Source of the DNA: Amycolatopsis sp.
GTDB lineage: Bacteria > Actinomycetota > Actinomycetes > Mycobacteriales > Pseudonocardiaceae
Direction of reading: 5' to 3'
NCBI RefSeq assembly: GCF_025464955.1
Contig: NZ_JAODNM010000115.1
Span: forward strand, 1 to 64,000
Length of the DNA: 64,000 nt
This document shows positions 1 to 8,212 of this stretch, in pieces. Below the pieces are notes generated by a model. It had not been told where the DNA came from. It made no database searches and saw nothing but the letters and a program-made list of their open reading frames with translations. The position numbers and the translations under genes are program-made. Positions within the stretch are counted from its first letter, which is position 1, and each line of letters starts with the position of its first letter.

Positions 1-23
1 CTACCAACCCCTCACCCCGAGAC

Positions 24-55
24 GTCCTGGGCCGGCCCAAGGGCCGACCCAGGAC
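24..55. terminator. GC-rich hairpin at left edge
   Basis: Arms GTCCTGGG and CCCAGGAC enclose a second stem CGGCCC/GGGCCG with an AA loop. There is no long U tract. It probably terminates a gene that lies left of the window. Confidence 0.5.
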
Positions 56-72
56 ACACCGGTATGAGAAAC

Positions 73-121
73 TGTTCACGATGTCGTGGGACACATGTGT
101 TCACGAAGTCCTGAGACAGCA
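73..121. repeat. Two near-identical tandem 23-24 bp repeats
   Basis: Copy A (73-95) and copy B (98-121) both begin TGTTCACGA and continue GTC-TG-GACA with a few mismatches. They lie between an upstream hairpin and the end of trmB. The sequence recalls the terminal repeats of actinobacterial IS481-type elements, but no transposase is in view. A remnant IS end is therefore only a guess. Confidence 0.4.
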
Positions 122-154
122 CAGCCGCTTAGAGCCGGCCGCAACGCTCACGAG
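109..154. repeat. Degenerate copy of 46-bp dispersed palindrome
   Basis: The right half (GCCGGCCGCAACGCTCACGAG region, 134-154) matches the intact copies at 22502, 31554, 35417 and 59900. The left arm is eroded. It lies just past the stop codon of trmB. Confidence 0.55.
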
Positions 155-160
155 CCCTGG

Positions 161-874
161 TCAGCCCACGCGCTCGAAGATGAGGTCGTGCGAGACGCGG
201 CCGTCCACATCGGCACGGTTCTCGAACTTGGTCACCGGGCGCCACTCGGGCCGTGGGGCCCAGCCGCCGGGCTCGTCGGCGAACTGGTTGCGCAGCGTCG
301 GCTCGGCGGAGGCGACTTCGAGCATCTGATCGGCGTACTCCTCCCAGTCCGTCGCCATGTGGAAGGTGCCGCCGGGCGCGAGCCGCGACGCGACGAGTGC
401 GACGAAGTCCGGCTGTACGATCCGGCGTTTGTGGTGCTTCTTTTTCGGCCACGGATCGGGAAAGTAGAGCCGCACCCCGGCCAGCGACCCGGGCTCGATG
501 TGCTTGGTCAGCAGGATGACGGCGTCGCCGTGCAGCAGCCGCAGGTTCTTCAGCCCGAGGGTTTCCGCGCGGAGCATCAACTGCCCGAGACCGGCGTCGT
601 ACACCTCGGCGGCGACGTAGTTGGTCTCGGGCGCGGCGGCGGCGAGCTGCGACGTCGTCTCGCCCATTCCGGACCCGATTTCGAGCATGACCGGCGCGGA
701 CCGGCCGAACCAGGCGTCGAAGTCGACTGGCCCGGCCTCAAGCGAACCGACCTTCCGGCCGAGCTGCGGCCAGAGCTGCTTCCAGGCGCGCTGCTGGCCG
801 ACGGTCATCCGGCCACCGCGGTGCACGTAGCTGACCACACTGCGCAGGCGTGGCTGGTCCTCGTTTTCCAACAC
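161..874 (-). CDS. trmB: tRNA (guanine-N7)-methyltransferase
   Basis: Class I SAM-dependent enzyme that makes m7G46 in the variable loop of tRNA. The protein of about 237 aa has the SAM-binding segment LEIGSGMGET, the family-specific RLYFPDPWPKKKHHKRR stretch (the PDPWPK motif typical of TrmB) and a C-terminal TKFE motif. The GTG at 874 is preferred because GGGAAG lies 6 nt upstream; an in-frame TTG at 880 has no room for a ribosome binding site. A short N-terminal extension before the Rossmann core is normal in actinobacteria. It is monocistronic as far as can be seen. Confidence 0.93.
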   Translation of the reverse strand: MLENEDQPRLRSVVSYVHRGGRMTVGQQRAWKQLWPQLGRKVGSLEAGPVDFDAWFGRSAPVMLEIGSGMGETTSQLAAAAPETNYVAAEVYDAGLGQLMLRAETLGLKNLRLLHGDAVILLTKHIEPGSLAGVRLYFPDPWPKKKHHKRRIVQPDFVALVASRLAPGGTFHMATDWEEYADQMLEVASAEPTLRNQFADEPGGWAPRPEWRPVTKFENRADVDGRVSHDLIFERVG

Positions 875-920
875 TCTCAACTTCCCGGTGAAGCATATGG
901 TCAGGAAGTCGAACCTTACT

Positions 921-1496
921 TCAGCGGATCGCTTCGAACTCTCCCAGCCGCGACCGCAGCCCCGCGAGGCCGGCGACGGCGATCGGCTCGGGCGTGGTCC
1001 GGCTGTGTGCCGGGAGCAGGTCGATCCAGCCGGTGTGCCGGTCGGTGTTCAGCACCGTGGTCGGGATGGCGTGCCCGGACTTGCCGTTCTCGGACGGCAT
1101 GAACTCCCAGTAGCCGGATTCGCCGTCCGCGGCCCATGGCACGTACTCCCAGCCGGGACGCGGGCCCAGCAGCTGGGCGATGCGGTCCTCGATGCGGAAG
1201 CCGTCGCGGCGTGAGTCCAGTTTTCCGGCCGACATCGCCCGGAGCCACCACGGCGCCGGGACGGGATCACCGCTGCCGCTCGACGCCCTGAACAGCGCGA
1301 GAACGTGATCTTCGGGCGCTCGATGCACCCAAGCCCGGCGGATTTCGGCGGGCCTGGTCGCGAATCCTGCGACTCGCGGTAGTTCGATCGCCTGCGACCA
1401 TTCAAGGCCGAGCATGGGCTCCAACCGGGGCTGGTTCGAGGCCGTGCGGGCGGCGGGTATGGAACTTTCGACTCCTCGGCCGGCATCCACCGTCAA
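921..1496 (-). CDS. Hypothetical protein, Trp-rich soluble
   Basis: This 191-aa protein belongs to no family I recognise. It has no signal peptide or membrane segment. Trp- and Pro-rich stretches occur around residues 43-60 and 80-130, including a GWEYVPWAADGESGYWEFMP-like run. The TTG start is supported by GGAGGT about 6 nt upstream; a GTG two codons later is the alternative. It lies 46 bp upstream of trmB on the same strand, so the two may be cotranscribed. Base composition is like that of its neighbours, which argues for a real gene. Confidence 0.7.
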   Translation of the reverse strand: MTVDAGRGVESSIPAARTASNQPRLEPMLGLEWSQAIELPRVAGFATRPAEIRRAWVHRAPEDHVLALFRASSGSGDPVPAPWWLRAMSAGKLDSRRDGFRIEDRIAQLLGPRPGWEYVPWAADGESGYWEFMPSENGKSGHAIPTTVLNTDRHTGWIDLLPAHSRTTPEPIAVAGLAGLRSRLGEFEAIR

Positions 1497-1710
1497 GAGT
1501 CACCTCCGTCTGAGCTCCGCTCCGGGAGCTATCGTCCGTGACTGCGGTTCTGACTACCCCTCTACCCAATAATGCCTGGTGAAAACGGTGAAGCTGCCTC
1601 CTGTGAGAGAAGCCACAAGCTCTTAACGTGGTCTTAATCCCCCGTCGTGAGCTAGTACACAAATTCACATCGGCGTGATCTTCACTTTTGTTACTTCGGG
1701 CAAAACGGAC

Positions 1711-2457
1711 TCAGGCGTCCCGGCGCTGGGTCAGCAGCAAACCCGCTCCGAACAGCACGAAGCAGATGGCGGCGAAATACAGCACGTAACCGACCGGGCC
1801 CAGCGGTAGCGTCCCGAGGCTGAGCGCGTTGGTCACCAGGCTCCCGCCGACGAACTGCTGTCCGGCGAACATCGGCATCCAGACGTAGAGGTGGTGCCCG
1901 ATGCCAGGGATGAGGACGGTCAGCCCCTCGACCAGCTGCGTCCACACCAGCGTCACGGCGAGGGCGGCCGCCGTGCTCCGCAGCAGCATCCCGACTCCGA
2001 CCCCGAGGACTCCGGTCAGCAGGAACACCACGCCTTCACCGGCGACGGACCGCCAGTCGGCCGCGGTGGCCAGCGTCAGGTTGGCCTCCGGTTTGACCAG
2101 CATGCCCACGCCCCAGGAGCCAAAGCCGACCACCAGGCCGACCAGCCCGCACCACACCCCGACGACGGTGACCTTCGCCAGCAGCGCGGGCGCTCGCTTC
2201 GGCACCGCCTGGAAAGTGGTGCGCATGGTTCCCCAGTTGAACTCCGACGTGGCCGCCAGCACCGCGAACACCAGCATCACGGTGCGGCCGAGCGAGCCGG
2301 CGCCCTGGGTGTCGCCGACCGTGACGTCGGCCTGTTCCCCGTTAAGGCCGACCAGCGCGATGGTGAAGGCGAGCGACGCCACGATCGCGAGCCCGGTGCA
2401 GATCCACGGCGTTCGGGTGCTGAACAGTTTGATGCGTTCCGCCCGGAGGAGACTCAT
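1711..2457 (-). CDS. ABC-2 type transporter permease
   Basis: A 248-aa membrane protein with about six hydrophobic segments and the N-terminus LLRAERIKLFSTRTPW, shared with the second permease at 3507-4274. The start codon overlaps the stop of the ATPase gene upstream (ATGA), so translation is probably coupled. It is the membrane half of an exporter whose substrate cannot be read from sequence. The family includes bacitracin/antibiotic resistance and lipid exporters. Two such ATPase-permease pairs lie in tandem here, the second at 3507-5252. Confidence 0.85.
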   Translation of the reverse strand: MSLLRAERIKLFSTRTPWICTGLAIVASLAFTIALVGLNGEQADVTVGDTQGAGSLGRTVMLVFAVLAATSEFNWGTMRTTFQAVPKRAPALLAKVTVVGVWCGLVGLVVGFGSWGVGMLVKPEANLTLATAADWRSVAGEGVVFLLTGVLGVGVGMLLRSTAAALAVTLVWTQLVEGLTVLIPGIGHHLYVWMPMFAGQQFVGGSLVTNALSLGTLPLGPVGYVLYFAAICFVLFGAGLLLTQRRDA

Positions 2458-3374
2458 CGAGCGACCTCCTGGTTCTGGTTGCCGGTGTATTGGACGGCAT
2501 TGCCGGTCAGCTGCAGGAAGGCCGTCTCGAGCGAGCCGCTGTCCGGCTTCAGCTCGTACAGCGTCGCGCCCGCCGCGAAGGCGAGTTCGCCCAGCGCGTC
2601 ACTGTCCATATCGGACACAATGAGCGCGTCTCGGTCCTCGCTGAACTGGGCGTCACGGCTGGTGAGCGCGTCGCGCAGCTTCGGCAGATGCGGGCTGCGC
2701 ACGCGGACCGTCTTCTTCGTTGCCCGCGCGATGAAGTCCTCGGTGGTGCCCTGGTAGATCAGCTCGCCGCGGCCGATCACCAGGAGGTCCTGCGCGGTCT
2801 GCGCCATCTCCGGGAGCAGGTGGGACGAGACGAACACCGTGCGGCCGTCCGCGGCCAGCCCGTGCATGAGCTGCCGGATCCACTGGATGCCTTCGGGGTC
2901 GAGGCCGTTGACCGGCTCGTCGAACAACAGCACCCGCGGGTCACCGAGTAGGGCGCCGGCGATGCCGAGGCGCTGCAGCATGCCGAGGGAGAACCCACCG
3001 GCCTTTTTCTTCGCGACGGTCGTCAGGCCGACCAGGGCCAGTACCTCGTCGACTCGGGCGTCCGGCAGGTTGTTGGTCGCCGCGATCCAGCGGAGGTGGC
3101 TACGAGCCGAGCGGCCAGGGTTGCGCCAGGTCGCGTCCAGCAGCGCGCCGACCGTCTCAAGTGGACGGTTGAGCTGCCGGTACGGCTTGCCGTCGATCTC
3201 GACGTGTCCGGAGGTGGGCGTGTCGAGGCCGAGGATCATCCGCATCGTCGTCGACTTGCCCGCGCCGTTCGGGCCGAGGAAGCCCGTCACCCGGCCGGGG
3301 TTGACCGTGAACGTCAGGTTGTTCACGGCCAGTGTGTCGCCGTACCGTTTGGTGAGCCCCTCAGCTTCGATCAT
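2454..3374 (-). CDS. ABC transporter ATP-binding protein
   Basis: A 306-aa nucleotide-binding subunit. Walker A GPNGAGKST is at residues 34-42, the signature appears as FSLGMLQRLG, Walker B is VLLFDEPVNGLDPEG and the switch His is in VSSHLL. The FSLGM form of the signature is typical of the BcrA/drug-export class. The start at 3374 (MIEAEGL) matches the usual N-terminus of the family; the longer open frame to 3479 is rejected. The gene overlaps its permease by 4 bp. The C-terminal third is a divergent domain probably involved in coupling. Confidence 0.88.
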   Translation of the reverse strand: MIEAEGLTKRYGDTLAVNNLTFTVNPGRVTGFLGPNGAGKSTTMRMILGLDTPTSGHVEIDGKPYRQLNRPLETVGALLDATWRNPGRSARSHLRWIAATNNLPDARVDEVLALVGLTTVAKKKAGGFSLGMLQRLGIAGALLGDPRVLLFDEPVNGLDPEGIQWIRQLMHGLAADGRTVFVSSHLLPEMAQTAQDLLVIGRGELIYQGTTEDFIARATKKTVRVRSPHLPKLRDALTSRDAQFSEDRDALIVSDMDSDALGELAFAAGATLYELKPDSGSLETAFLQLTGNAVQYTGNQNQEVAR

Positions 3375-3506
3375 GGTAGCCATCCTGCCAGCACTCGCGC
3401 ACGAAAAGAGGCCCGGGCCGCCCCCCGACAGGCGTCCCGGACCGCTCTCCCCCATTTCCCCTACCGGCTCACGCCGCACCCCGATCGGCGGCGCTCACCG
3501 GAATCT

Positions 3507-4274
3507 TCAGGCGTCCCGCTTCTTCGCCACGGTGATCGCGATGAACAGCATCACCAGCGAGAAGCCGGCGAAGTAGGCCAGCGCCCAGCCCGGGCTCAGC
3601 GGTGAGTCGGACAGCGGCGGACCAGCGTCGGCACCGCGCACGCCGTTGGATGCGCCGTTCCCGGTAAGGAACTTCTCGGCCACGTTGAACGGCAGCCACT
3701 GGTGGATCTTGGGGCCGACGGTCGGGATGATGCTGATGAGGCCTTCCACGGCCAGCGAGTAGATCAGGATCAGCGAGAGCGCACCCGCGCTGTGCCGGAT
3801 CAGGATGCCGACGGCCACCGCGATAACCGCGGCGAAGGCGAAGACGACCCCGATACCGGCGACGTTGGTCCAGTCCGCGGCGCTGTTCAGCGCCAGGTCG
3901 GCGCCGGGCTTCATCAGCTTCGAGATGCCCAAAGCACCGAAGGCGGCCAGCTCGCCGATGACGAGCGCGACCAGCGCGACCAGCGTGGTCTTGGCCACCA
4001 GCGCGGAGCCGCGGTGCGGGACGGCTTGGAAGGTCGTCTTGATGGTGTTGTAGCGGTATTCGGTGGTCACCGCGAGAGTCGCGAGGACCATGATCACCGC
4101 CATCGCGAAGGTGTGGCCGAACTCGGTGCCGGACACGGAGATGGTGTCGATCTGGTTGGACGTGCCGGTGAACAGCGCGCCGAAACCGATCGAGATCACC
4201 AACGTGATCAGCGCACACCACCACGGTGACCTCGTGGTGAACAGCTTGATGCGTTCAACTGCGAGCAGAGTCAT
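3507..4274 (-). CDS. ABC-2 type transporter permease (paralogue)
   Basis: A 255-aa integral membrane protein with about six transmembrane segments. Its first residues, LLAVERIKLFTTRSPW, closely match those of the permease at 1711-2457, and the two are paralogues. It lies 33 bp downstream of its ATPase on the same strand. The tandem layout (ATPase-permease-ATPase-permease) suggests local duplication of a whole two-gene unit. Substrate unknown. Confidence 0.85.
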   Translation of the reverse strand: MTLLAVERIKLFTTRSPWWCALITLVISIGFGALFTGTSNQIDTISVSGTEFGHTFAMAVIMVLATLAVTTEYRYNTIKTTFQAVPHRGSALVAKTTLVALVALVIGELAAFGALGISKLMKPGADLALNSAADWTNVAGIGVVFAFAAVIAVAVGILIRHSAGALSLILIYSLAVEGLISIIPTVGPKIHQWLPFNVAEKFLTGNGASNGVRGADAGPPLSDSPLSPGWALAYFAGFSLVMLFIAITVAKKRDA

Positions 4275-4307
4275 CGTCTTCTCTTATCCTCGAATGGTCG
4301 CTGGTGG

Positions 4308-5252
4308 TCAGTTGGTGGGCTGCGCGAGCGGGAGCTCGGCCACGGAGTTGCCGGTGTGATATTCGACCGAGTCGCCGGTGATCTGCATGAACGCCTGCTC
4401 CAGCGAACCCACGTGCGGGCTCAGCTCGTGCAGCACGATCCCGTTGGCGGCAGCCAGTTCGCCGATCTTGTCACTGTCCATACCGGACACGATGAGCGCG
4501 GCTTCCTTGACGGCGTCGACCACCGAGGCACTCGCGGTCTGCAGCGCGGCACGCAGTTGCGGCAGTTGCGGCGACCGCACCTTGACCGTGTTCTCGGCCG
4601 CCCTCGACACGAAGTCGGTGGTGGAGCTCTGCGAGATCAACTGTCCCCTGCCGATGACGATCAGCTGCGTCGCCGTCAGCGCCATCTCCGAGAGGAGGTG
4701 GGAGGAGACGAACACCGTGCGGCCGTCGTCGGCCAGCTTGTGCATGAAGTTCCGGATCCAGAGGATGCCCTCCGGGTCGAGGCCGTTGACCGGCTCGTCG
4801 AACAGCAGCACCTCGGGGTCGCCGAGCAGCGCGGCGGCGATGCCGAGGCGCTGCGACATGCCGAGCGAGAACCCGCCGGCGCGCTTGGTGGCCACCGAGG
4901 TGAGGCCGACGGTGTCGAGGACCTCGTCGACACGGCGTGTCGGGATCTTGTTGGACTTCGCCATCCAGGCGAGGTGCGCCCGTGCGGAGCGGTTGGGGTG
5001 CACCCATTTCGCGTCCAGCAGCGCGCCGACTGTGCGCAGCGGCTGCTTGAGGTCGTGGTAGAGCTTGCCCCCGATGGTGACCTTGCCCGCGGTCGGATTG
5101 TCCAACCCGAGAATCATTCGCATAGTTGTCGACTTGCCCGCGCCGTTCGGCCCGAGAAAGCCCGTCACCTGGCCGGTCTCGACGCTGAACGACAGGTTGT
5201 TCACTGCCAGCGTCTTGCCGTAGTGCTTGGTGAGGCCGGTTGCCTCGATCAT
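4308..5252 (-). CDS. ABC transporter ATP-binding protein (paralogue)
   Basis: A 314-aa ATPase. Walker A GPNGAGKST is at residues 34-42, the signature is FSLGMSQRLG, Walker B is VLLFDEPVNGLDPEG and the H-loop is VSSHLL. It is collinear with the ATPase at 2454-3374. The start at 5252 is set by GGAGAAG about 6 nt upstream in the mRNA; the open frame continues to 5510 without coding character. It is the first gene of the leftward four-gene transporter cluster. The TetR gene that diverges from it at 5537 is the obvious candidate regulator. Confidence 0.88.
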   Translation of the reverse strand: MIEATGLTKHYGKTLAVNNLSFSVETGQVTGFLGPNGAGKSTTMRMILGLDNPTAGKVTIGGKLYHDLKQPLRTVGALLDAKWVHPNRSARAHLAWMAKSNKIPTRRVDEVLDTVGLTSVATKRAGGFSLGMSQRLGIAAALLGDPEVLLFDEPVNGLDPEGILWIRNFMHKLADDGRTVFVSSHLLSEMALTATQLIVIGRGQLISQSSTTDFVSRAAENTVKVRSPQLPQLRAALQTASASVVDAVKEAALIVSGMDSDKIGELAAANGIVLHELSPHVGSLEQAFMQITGDSVEYHTGNSVAELPLAQPTN

Positions 5253-5509
5253 GTCTTCTCCTCGTCGTGCGGCTTCCCTCAGTGAATCCGCCGTGGTGAA
5301 GCTGGTCTCTGGTCCGCCGCGAAGCGTGTAATCGCTCGACCCCTCGACTCGCGGCTGACTCATCATGGCTGATGCGGGGCCTGGGCGCGTCATCCTCAAG
5401 GCCGAATCCGCACCCGACTTCAGACGTAGTTTGACGTGTTTCGTCACTTGCCGCGATCGGTGACAACCCTGAGGTAACCCTGATTCACCCTCGGGGTTCC
5501 TTGCGTCCA

Positions 5510-5531
5510 TTAATGAACCGTGGTTCGATAA
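5510..5531. promoter_or_regulatory. Candidate TetR operator
   Basis: Imperfect 22-bp palindrome with arms TTAATGAACC and GGTTCGATAA around a central GT (8 of 10 positions pair). It overlaps the upstream ATG at 5513 and ends 5 bp before the GTG at 5537. It therefore fits an operator in front of an autoregulated TetR gene and in the divergent ABC/TetR promoter region. Confidence 0.5.
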
Positions 5532-5536
5532 CTCGG

Positions 5537-6112
5537 GTGGCCCGCCCTCGAAGCATCAGCGACGAACGTGTCCTGGCCGCCGCCGGAGCGGTGATCGCCG
5601 AGGTCGGGCCGGGGTTCACGCTCGCGCAGGTTGCGGCCGAGGCCGGGATCTCGGTGGGGACCGCCGCGCAGCGGTTCGGCTCGAAAAGCGGTCTCTTGCA
5701 AGCGCTCAGCATCGCGGTTACCCAGGACACGGTCGACCGGATGCGGGCCGCGGGGACCGGGGTCGACGGTCTGCGCGCGGCGCTCGTCGCCGTCTACGAC
5801 GGGCTCGGTGACGCGGAGGCCGCCGCGAACAACCTCGGACAGCTGGGGGTCGACATCGGTGATCCGGTGCTGCGCAAGTTGCTTGGTGAGCACTTCACCG
5901 CCGTGGAAGCCGAGATTCGTTATCTGATCACGGGTTGCACCGCCGAACTGCCCGGGGCACCGGGGCCGGTGCGGGCCGCGCGGACGCTGCTGGACGTCGT
6001 CAATGGGGTGGCGCTGGACTGGTCGATCCGGCCGCGTGGACGGCTTGTCGACCGGCTGGAACAGGACATCGACGCGGTGCTGGTGGGCTGGCGCCGGGAA
6101 CGGGAGGGGTAA
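5537..6112 (+). CDS. TetR-family transcriptional regulator
   Basis: A 191-aa regulator from the GTG at 5537 (N-terminus ARPRSISDERV, a standard TetR opening). An ATG at 5513 would add eight residues but lies inside a palindrome that looks like the operator. The helix-turn-helix is at about residues 30-50 (TLAQVAAEAGISVGTAAQRF), followed by a helical ligand domain. The stop TAA shares one base with the ATG of the SDR gene, so the two are translationally coupled. It diverges from the ABC cluster and may control both sides. Confidence 0.85.
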   Translation: MARPRSISDERVLAAAGAVIAEVGPGFTLAQVAAEAGISVGTAAQRFGSKSGLLQALSIAVTQDTVDRMRAAGTGVDGLRAALVAVYDGLGDAEAAANNLGQLGVDIGDPVLRKLLGEHFTAVEAEIRYLITGCTAELPGAPGPVRAARTLLDVVNGVALDWSIRPRGRLVDRLEQDIDAVLVGWRREREG

Positions 6113-7047
6113 TGGCCGGAGAACTCGCCGGAGAACTCGCTGGGAAGGTAGCGGTCGTGACCGGCGCGACCAGGGGCTGCGGCCGGGCGATCGCGGTCGA
6201 GCTGGGGAGGCTGGGAGCGACGGTGTTCGTCACCGGGCGGACCACGCGCGCGACGGCGTCGCCGATGAACCGCGCGGAGACCATCGAGGAGTCGGCGGAA
6301 CTGGTGGACGCCGCCGGCGGACGCGGGATCGCGGTGCGGTGTGATTTCACCTCGGTGCCGGACGTGGACGCCCTGCGGGCTCGGATCGAGTCCGAAGTAG
6401 ACGGTCGGCTCGACATTCTTGTCGACGATGTCTGGGGCGGGGACCCGTTTGTCGATTTCGAGGCGTCGTACTGGGAGTCCGATTTGGACAACGCGCTGAC
6501 GCTCGTGCGCAACGCCGTCGACACGCATCTGATCGCGCTGCACCGCCTGCTACCGCTCGTGGTGCGCCGTGAAGGCGGGCTCGTCATCGAGGTCACCGAC
6601 GGTGACAACGACGACTACGTCGGCGCGGGGATCCCGTATTACCTGGCCAAGTGCAGCGTGCGCGCGATCGGCCGCGGTTTGGGCGCGGAGCTCGCGAAGT
6701 ACGGCTGCACCGGGCTGACGGTGACGCCGGGATTCCTCCGTTCGGAAGCGATGCTGGAGCTCTTCGGCGTCACGGAAGCGACCTGGCGCGACGCCGTCGC
6801 CGCCGACGGTGGGCCCGACTTCGCCGTATCGGAATCCCCGAGCTATCTCGGCCGCGGGGTGGCCGCGCTCGCGTCGGACCCGAAGGTCGCCCGCTTCGCC
6901 GGGAAGGCGCTGGCCTCGTGGACGCTGATGCACGAGTACGGCTTCACCGACGTCGACGGCACGCGCCCGGACTTCGGCCGCTGGTTCGCCGAAGTGCACC
7001 TCGCCGGCCTCGATCCCGCCACCACCTCCCCCACCCCCTATCGATAA
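6112..7047 (+). CDS. Short-chain dehydrogenase/reductase
   Basis: A 311-aa Rossmann-fold oxidoreductase. The NAD(P)-binding motif is VTGATRGCGRA at residues 16-26 and the catalytic Tyr-Lys pair is in YYLAK. Where most SDRs have NNAG, this protein has a DDVWG segment. That, with the long C-terminal tail, places it in the SDR subgroup whose members often sit beside TetR genes. Substrate unknown. It starts inside the stop codon of the TetR gene, so the two form one operon and the regulator probably responds to its substrate. Confidence 0.85.
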   Translation: MAGELAGELAGKVAVVTGATRGCGRAIAVELGRLGATVFVTGRTTRATASPMNRAETIEESAELVDAAGGRGIAVRCDFTSVPDVDALRARIESEVDGRLDILVDDVWGGDPFVDFEASYWESDLDNALTLVRNAVDTHLIALHRLLPLVVRREGGLVIEVTDGDNDDYVGAGIPYYLAKCSVRAIGRGLGAELAKYGCTGLTVTPGFLRSEAMLELFGVTEATWRDAVAADGGPDFAVSESPSYLGRGVAALASDPKVARFAGKALASWTLMHEYGFTDVDGTRPDFGRWFAEVHLAGLDPATTSPTPYR

Positions 7048-7056
7048 CCCCCACCC

Positions 7057-7162
7057 GCAACTCGCCGTCGACTTGCTGTCTCTTAGTTTTCGAGACACCG
7101 CAACTCGCCGTCGACTTGCGATAGCTCAGAAATCGAGACATCGCAAGTCGCCGTCGAGTTGT
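7057..7162. repeat. 43-bp-period repeat array, three units
   Basis: The 20-bp quasi-palindrome GCAACTCGCCGTCGACTTGC occurs at 7057-7076 and 7100-7119. A variant, GCAAGTCGCCGTCGAGTTGT, is at 7143-7162. The period is exactly 43 bp. The intervening 23 bp are themselves similar; the first forms a hairpin with arms TGTCTC and GAGACA. The same 43-bp unit recurs at 8145-8207, on the other side of the DUF559 gene. Confidence 0.85.
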
Positions 7163-7259
7163 GGTGGACAACTCGGCGTTTTCGGGGGGCTTGTGGATAG
7201 CTGACGGTTTGTTGATCTTGGAACCCTCTTCGCGGGACCCGGTTGTGCATTCTTGGATC

Positions 7260-8174
7260 ATGATCCAACTCGACGTCATTGAGCCCGGAGACATCTCGGG
7301 GCCGTTTCTCGGCAGCCACGCCGTCAGTGAAGGTGTCCTGTCGGCGGCTCAACTCCGCTCGCCCATGTTCCGACGACTGTTTCAGAACGTGTACCTGCCA
7401 ACCGGCATCCCGCTGACGCACGAGGTGAAAGCACGCGCGGCGGCTTTGATAGTTCCGGTCGACGCCGTCTTGACGGGGTGTTCGGCTGCCGCTGTGCGCG
7501 GTTTCGCCTTCGCCACGCCGGAGGATCAGGTCGAGTTTGTTGTGCCGGAGAAGGCGAAATTCCTGTGTCAGCGCGGTATGAACATCTGCCGTACGACGAT
7601 CGGTGAGATCGACAGCGAATCCTGGGGAGACAACCGTATTGCCACTGACCTCAGGATGACGCTCGACATCTTGACGAATACTCGGCTTCGTCGATCGTTA
7701 CCCCGGGTCGTCGGTTTCCTCGATGCCATTCTCCGTGCCGGGAAGGTTGATGTGGACGTTCTTCGTGTCCAAGTGGATTCACGTCACGACCATGGCATTG
7801 TTCGGGCCCGCCAGGCGGTTGGGCTGTCCGATCCTCGGGCGGAGTCCGTTCCCGAGTCCGAGGTTCGCGTTTGGTTGACGCTCAATGGCATGCAGCCGGA
7901 GCCGCAAGTAAACGTCTTTCACCGTGGGAAGTTCCTCGGCCGGCTGGATCTGGCTTTCCCGGAATGTAAGCTCGCCGTCGAATACGACGGTGCTTGGCAC
8001 CAGGAAGACGACCAGCCCCTGCTCGACGCTCGACGAAGGGCTGCCTTCCTTGCTGCCGGTTGGGACTTTGTCGTCATCACCAAAGATCAGCTCTACGAGG
8101 ATCCACAAGGCATGGTCGAGGCGGTTCGCCGTCGACTTGACATCGCAACTCGCCGTCGACTTGCGGTCTCTTAG
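7260..8174 (+). CDS. AbiEi/DUF559-type protein with Vsr-like nuclease fold
   Basis: A 304-aa protein. The first 90 or so residues resemble the winged-helix/AbiEi antitoxin domain seen in many actinobacterial DUF559 proteins. The C-terminal 120 residues carry the DUF559 (Vsr-like, PD-(D/E)xK) pattern: GRLDLAFPECKLAVEYDG, then WHQ and RRAAFLAAGWDFVVIT. The ATG at 7260 is chosen over an upstream frame that would run into the repeats. The last 15 or so residues (RRRL..ATRRRLAVS) are encoded by the repeat sequence itself. Function unproven; the family is linked to toxin-antitoxin and DNA-processing roles. Confidence 0.8.
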   Translation: MIQLDVIEPGDISGPFLGSHAVSEGVLSAAQLRSPMFRRLFQNVYLPTGIPLTHEVKARAAALIVPVDAVLTGCSAAAVRGFAFATPEDQVEFVVPEKAKFLCQRGMNICRTTIGEIDSESWGDNRIATDLRMTLDILTNTRLRRSLPRVVGFLDAILRAGKVDVDVLRVQVDSRHDHGIVRARQAVGLSDPRAESVPESEVRVWLTLNGMQPEPQVNVFHRGKFLGRLDLAFPECKLAVEYDGAWHQEDDQPLLDARRRAAFLAAGWDFVVITKDQLYEDPQGMVEAVRRRLDIATRRRLAVS

Positions 8175-8207
8175 TTTTCGAGGCATCGCAACTCGCCGTC
8201 GACTTGC
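8145..8207. repeat. 43-bp-period repeat array, two units
   Basis: GCAACTCGCCGTCGACTTGC occurs at 8145-8164 and 8188-8207, again 43 bp apart. The spacer is nearly identical to that of the 7057 array. A partial unit (TTCGCCGTCGACTTG) precedes it at about 8125-8139. The first unit overlaps the 3' end of the DUF559 coding sequence. Confidence 0.85.
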
Positions 8208-8212
8208 GAGGG

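Noticed and set aside
7057-7162. CRISPR-like array with 43-bp period
   Set aside because: Repeats are palindromic and 20 bp, spacers are nearly identical to each other, only three units are present and there are no cas genes.
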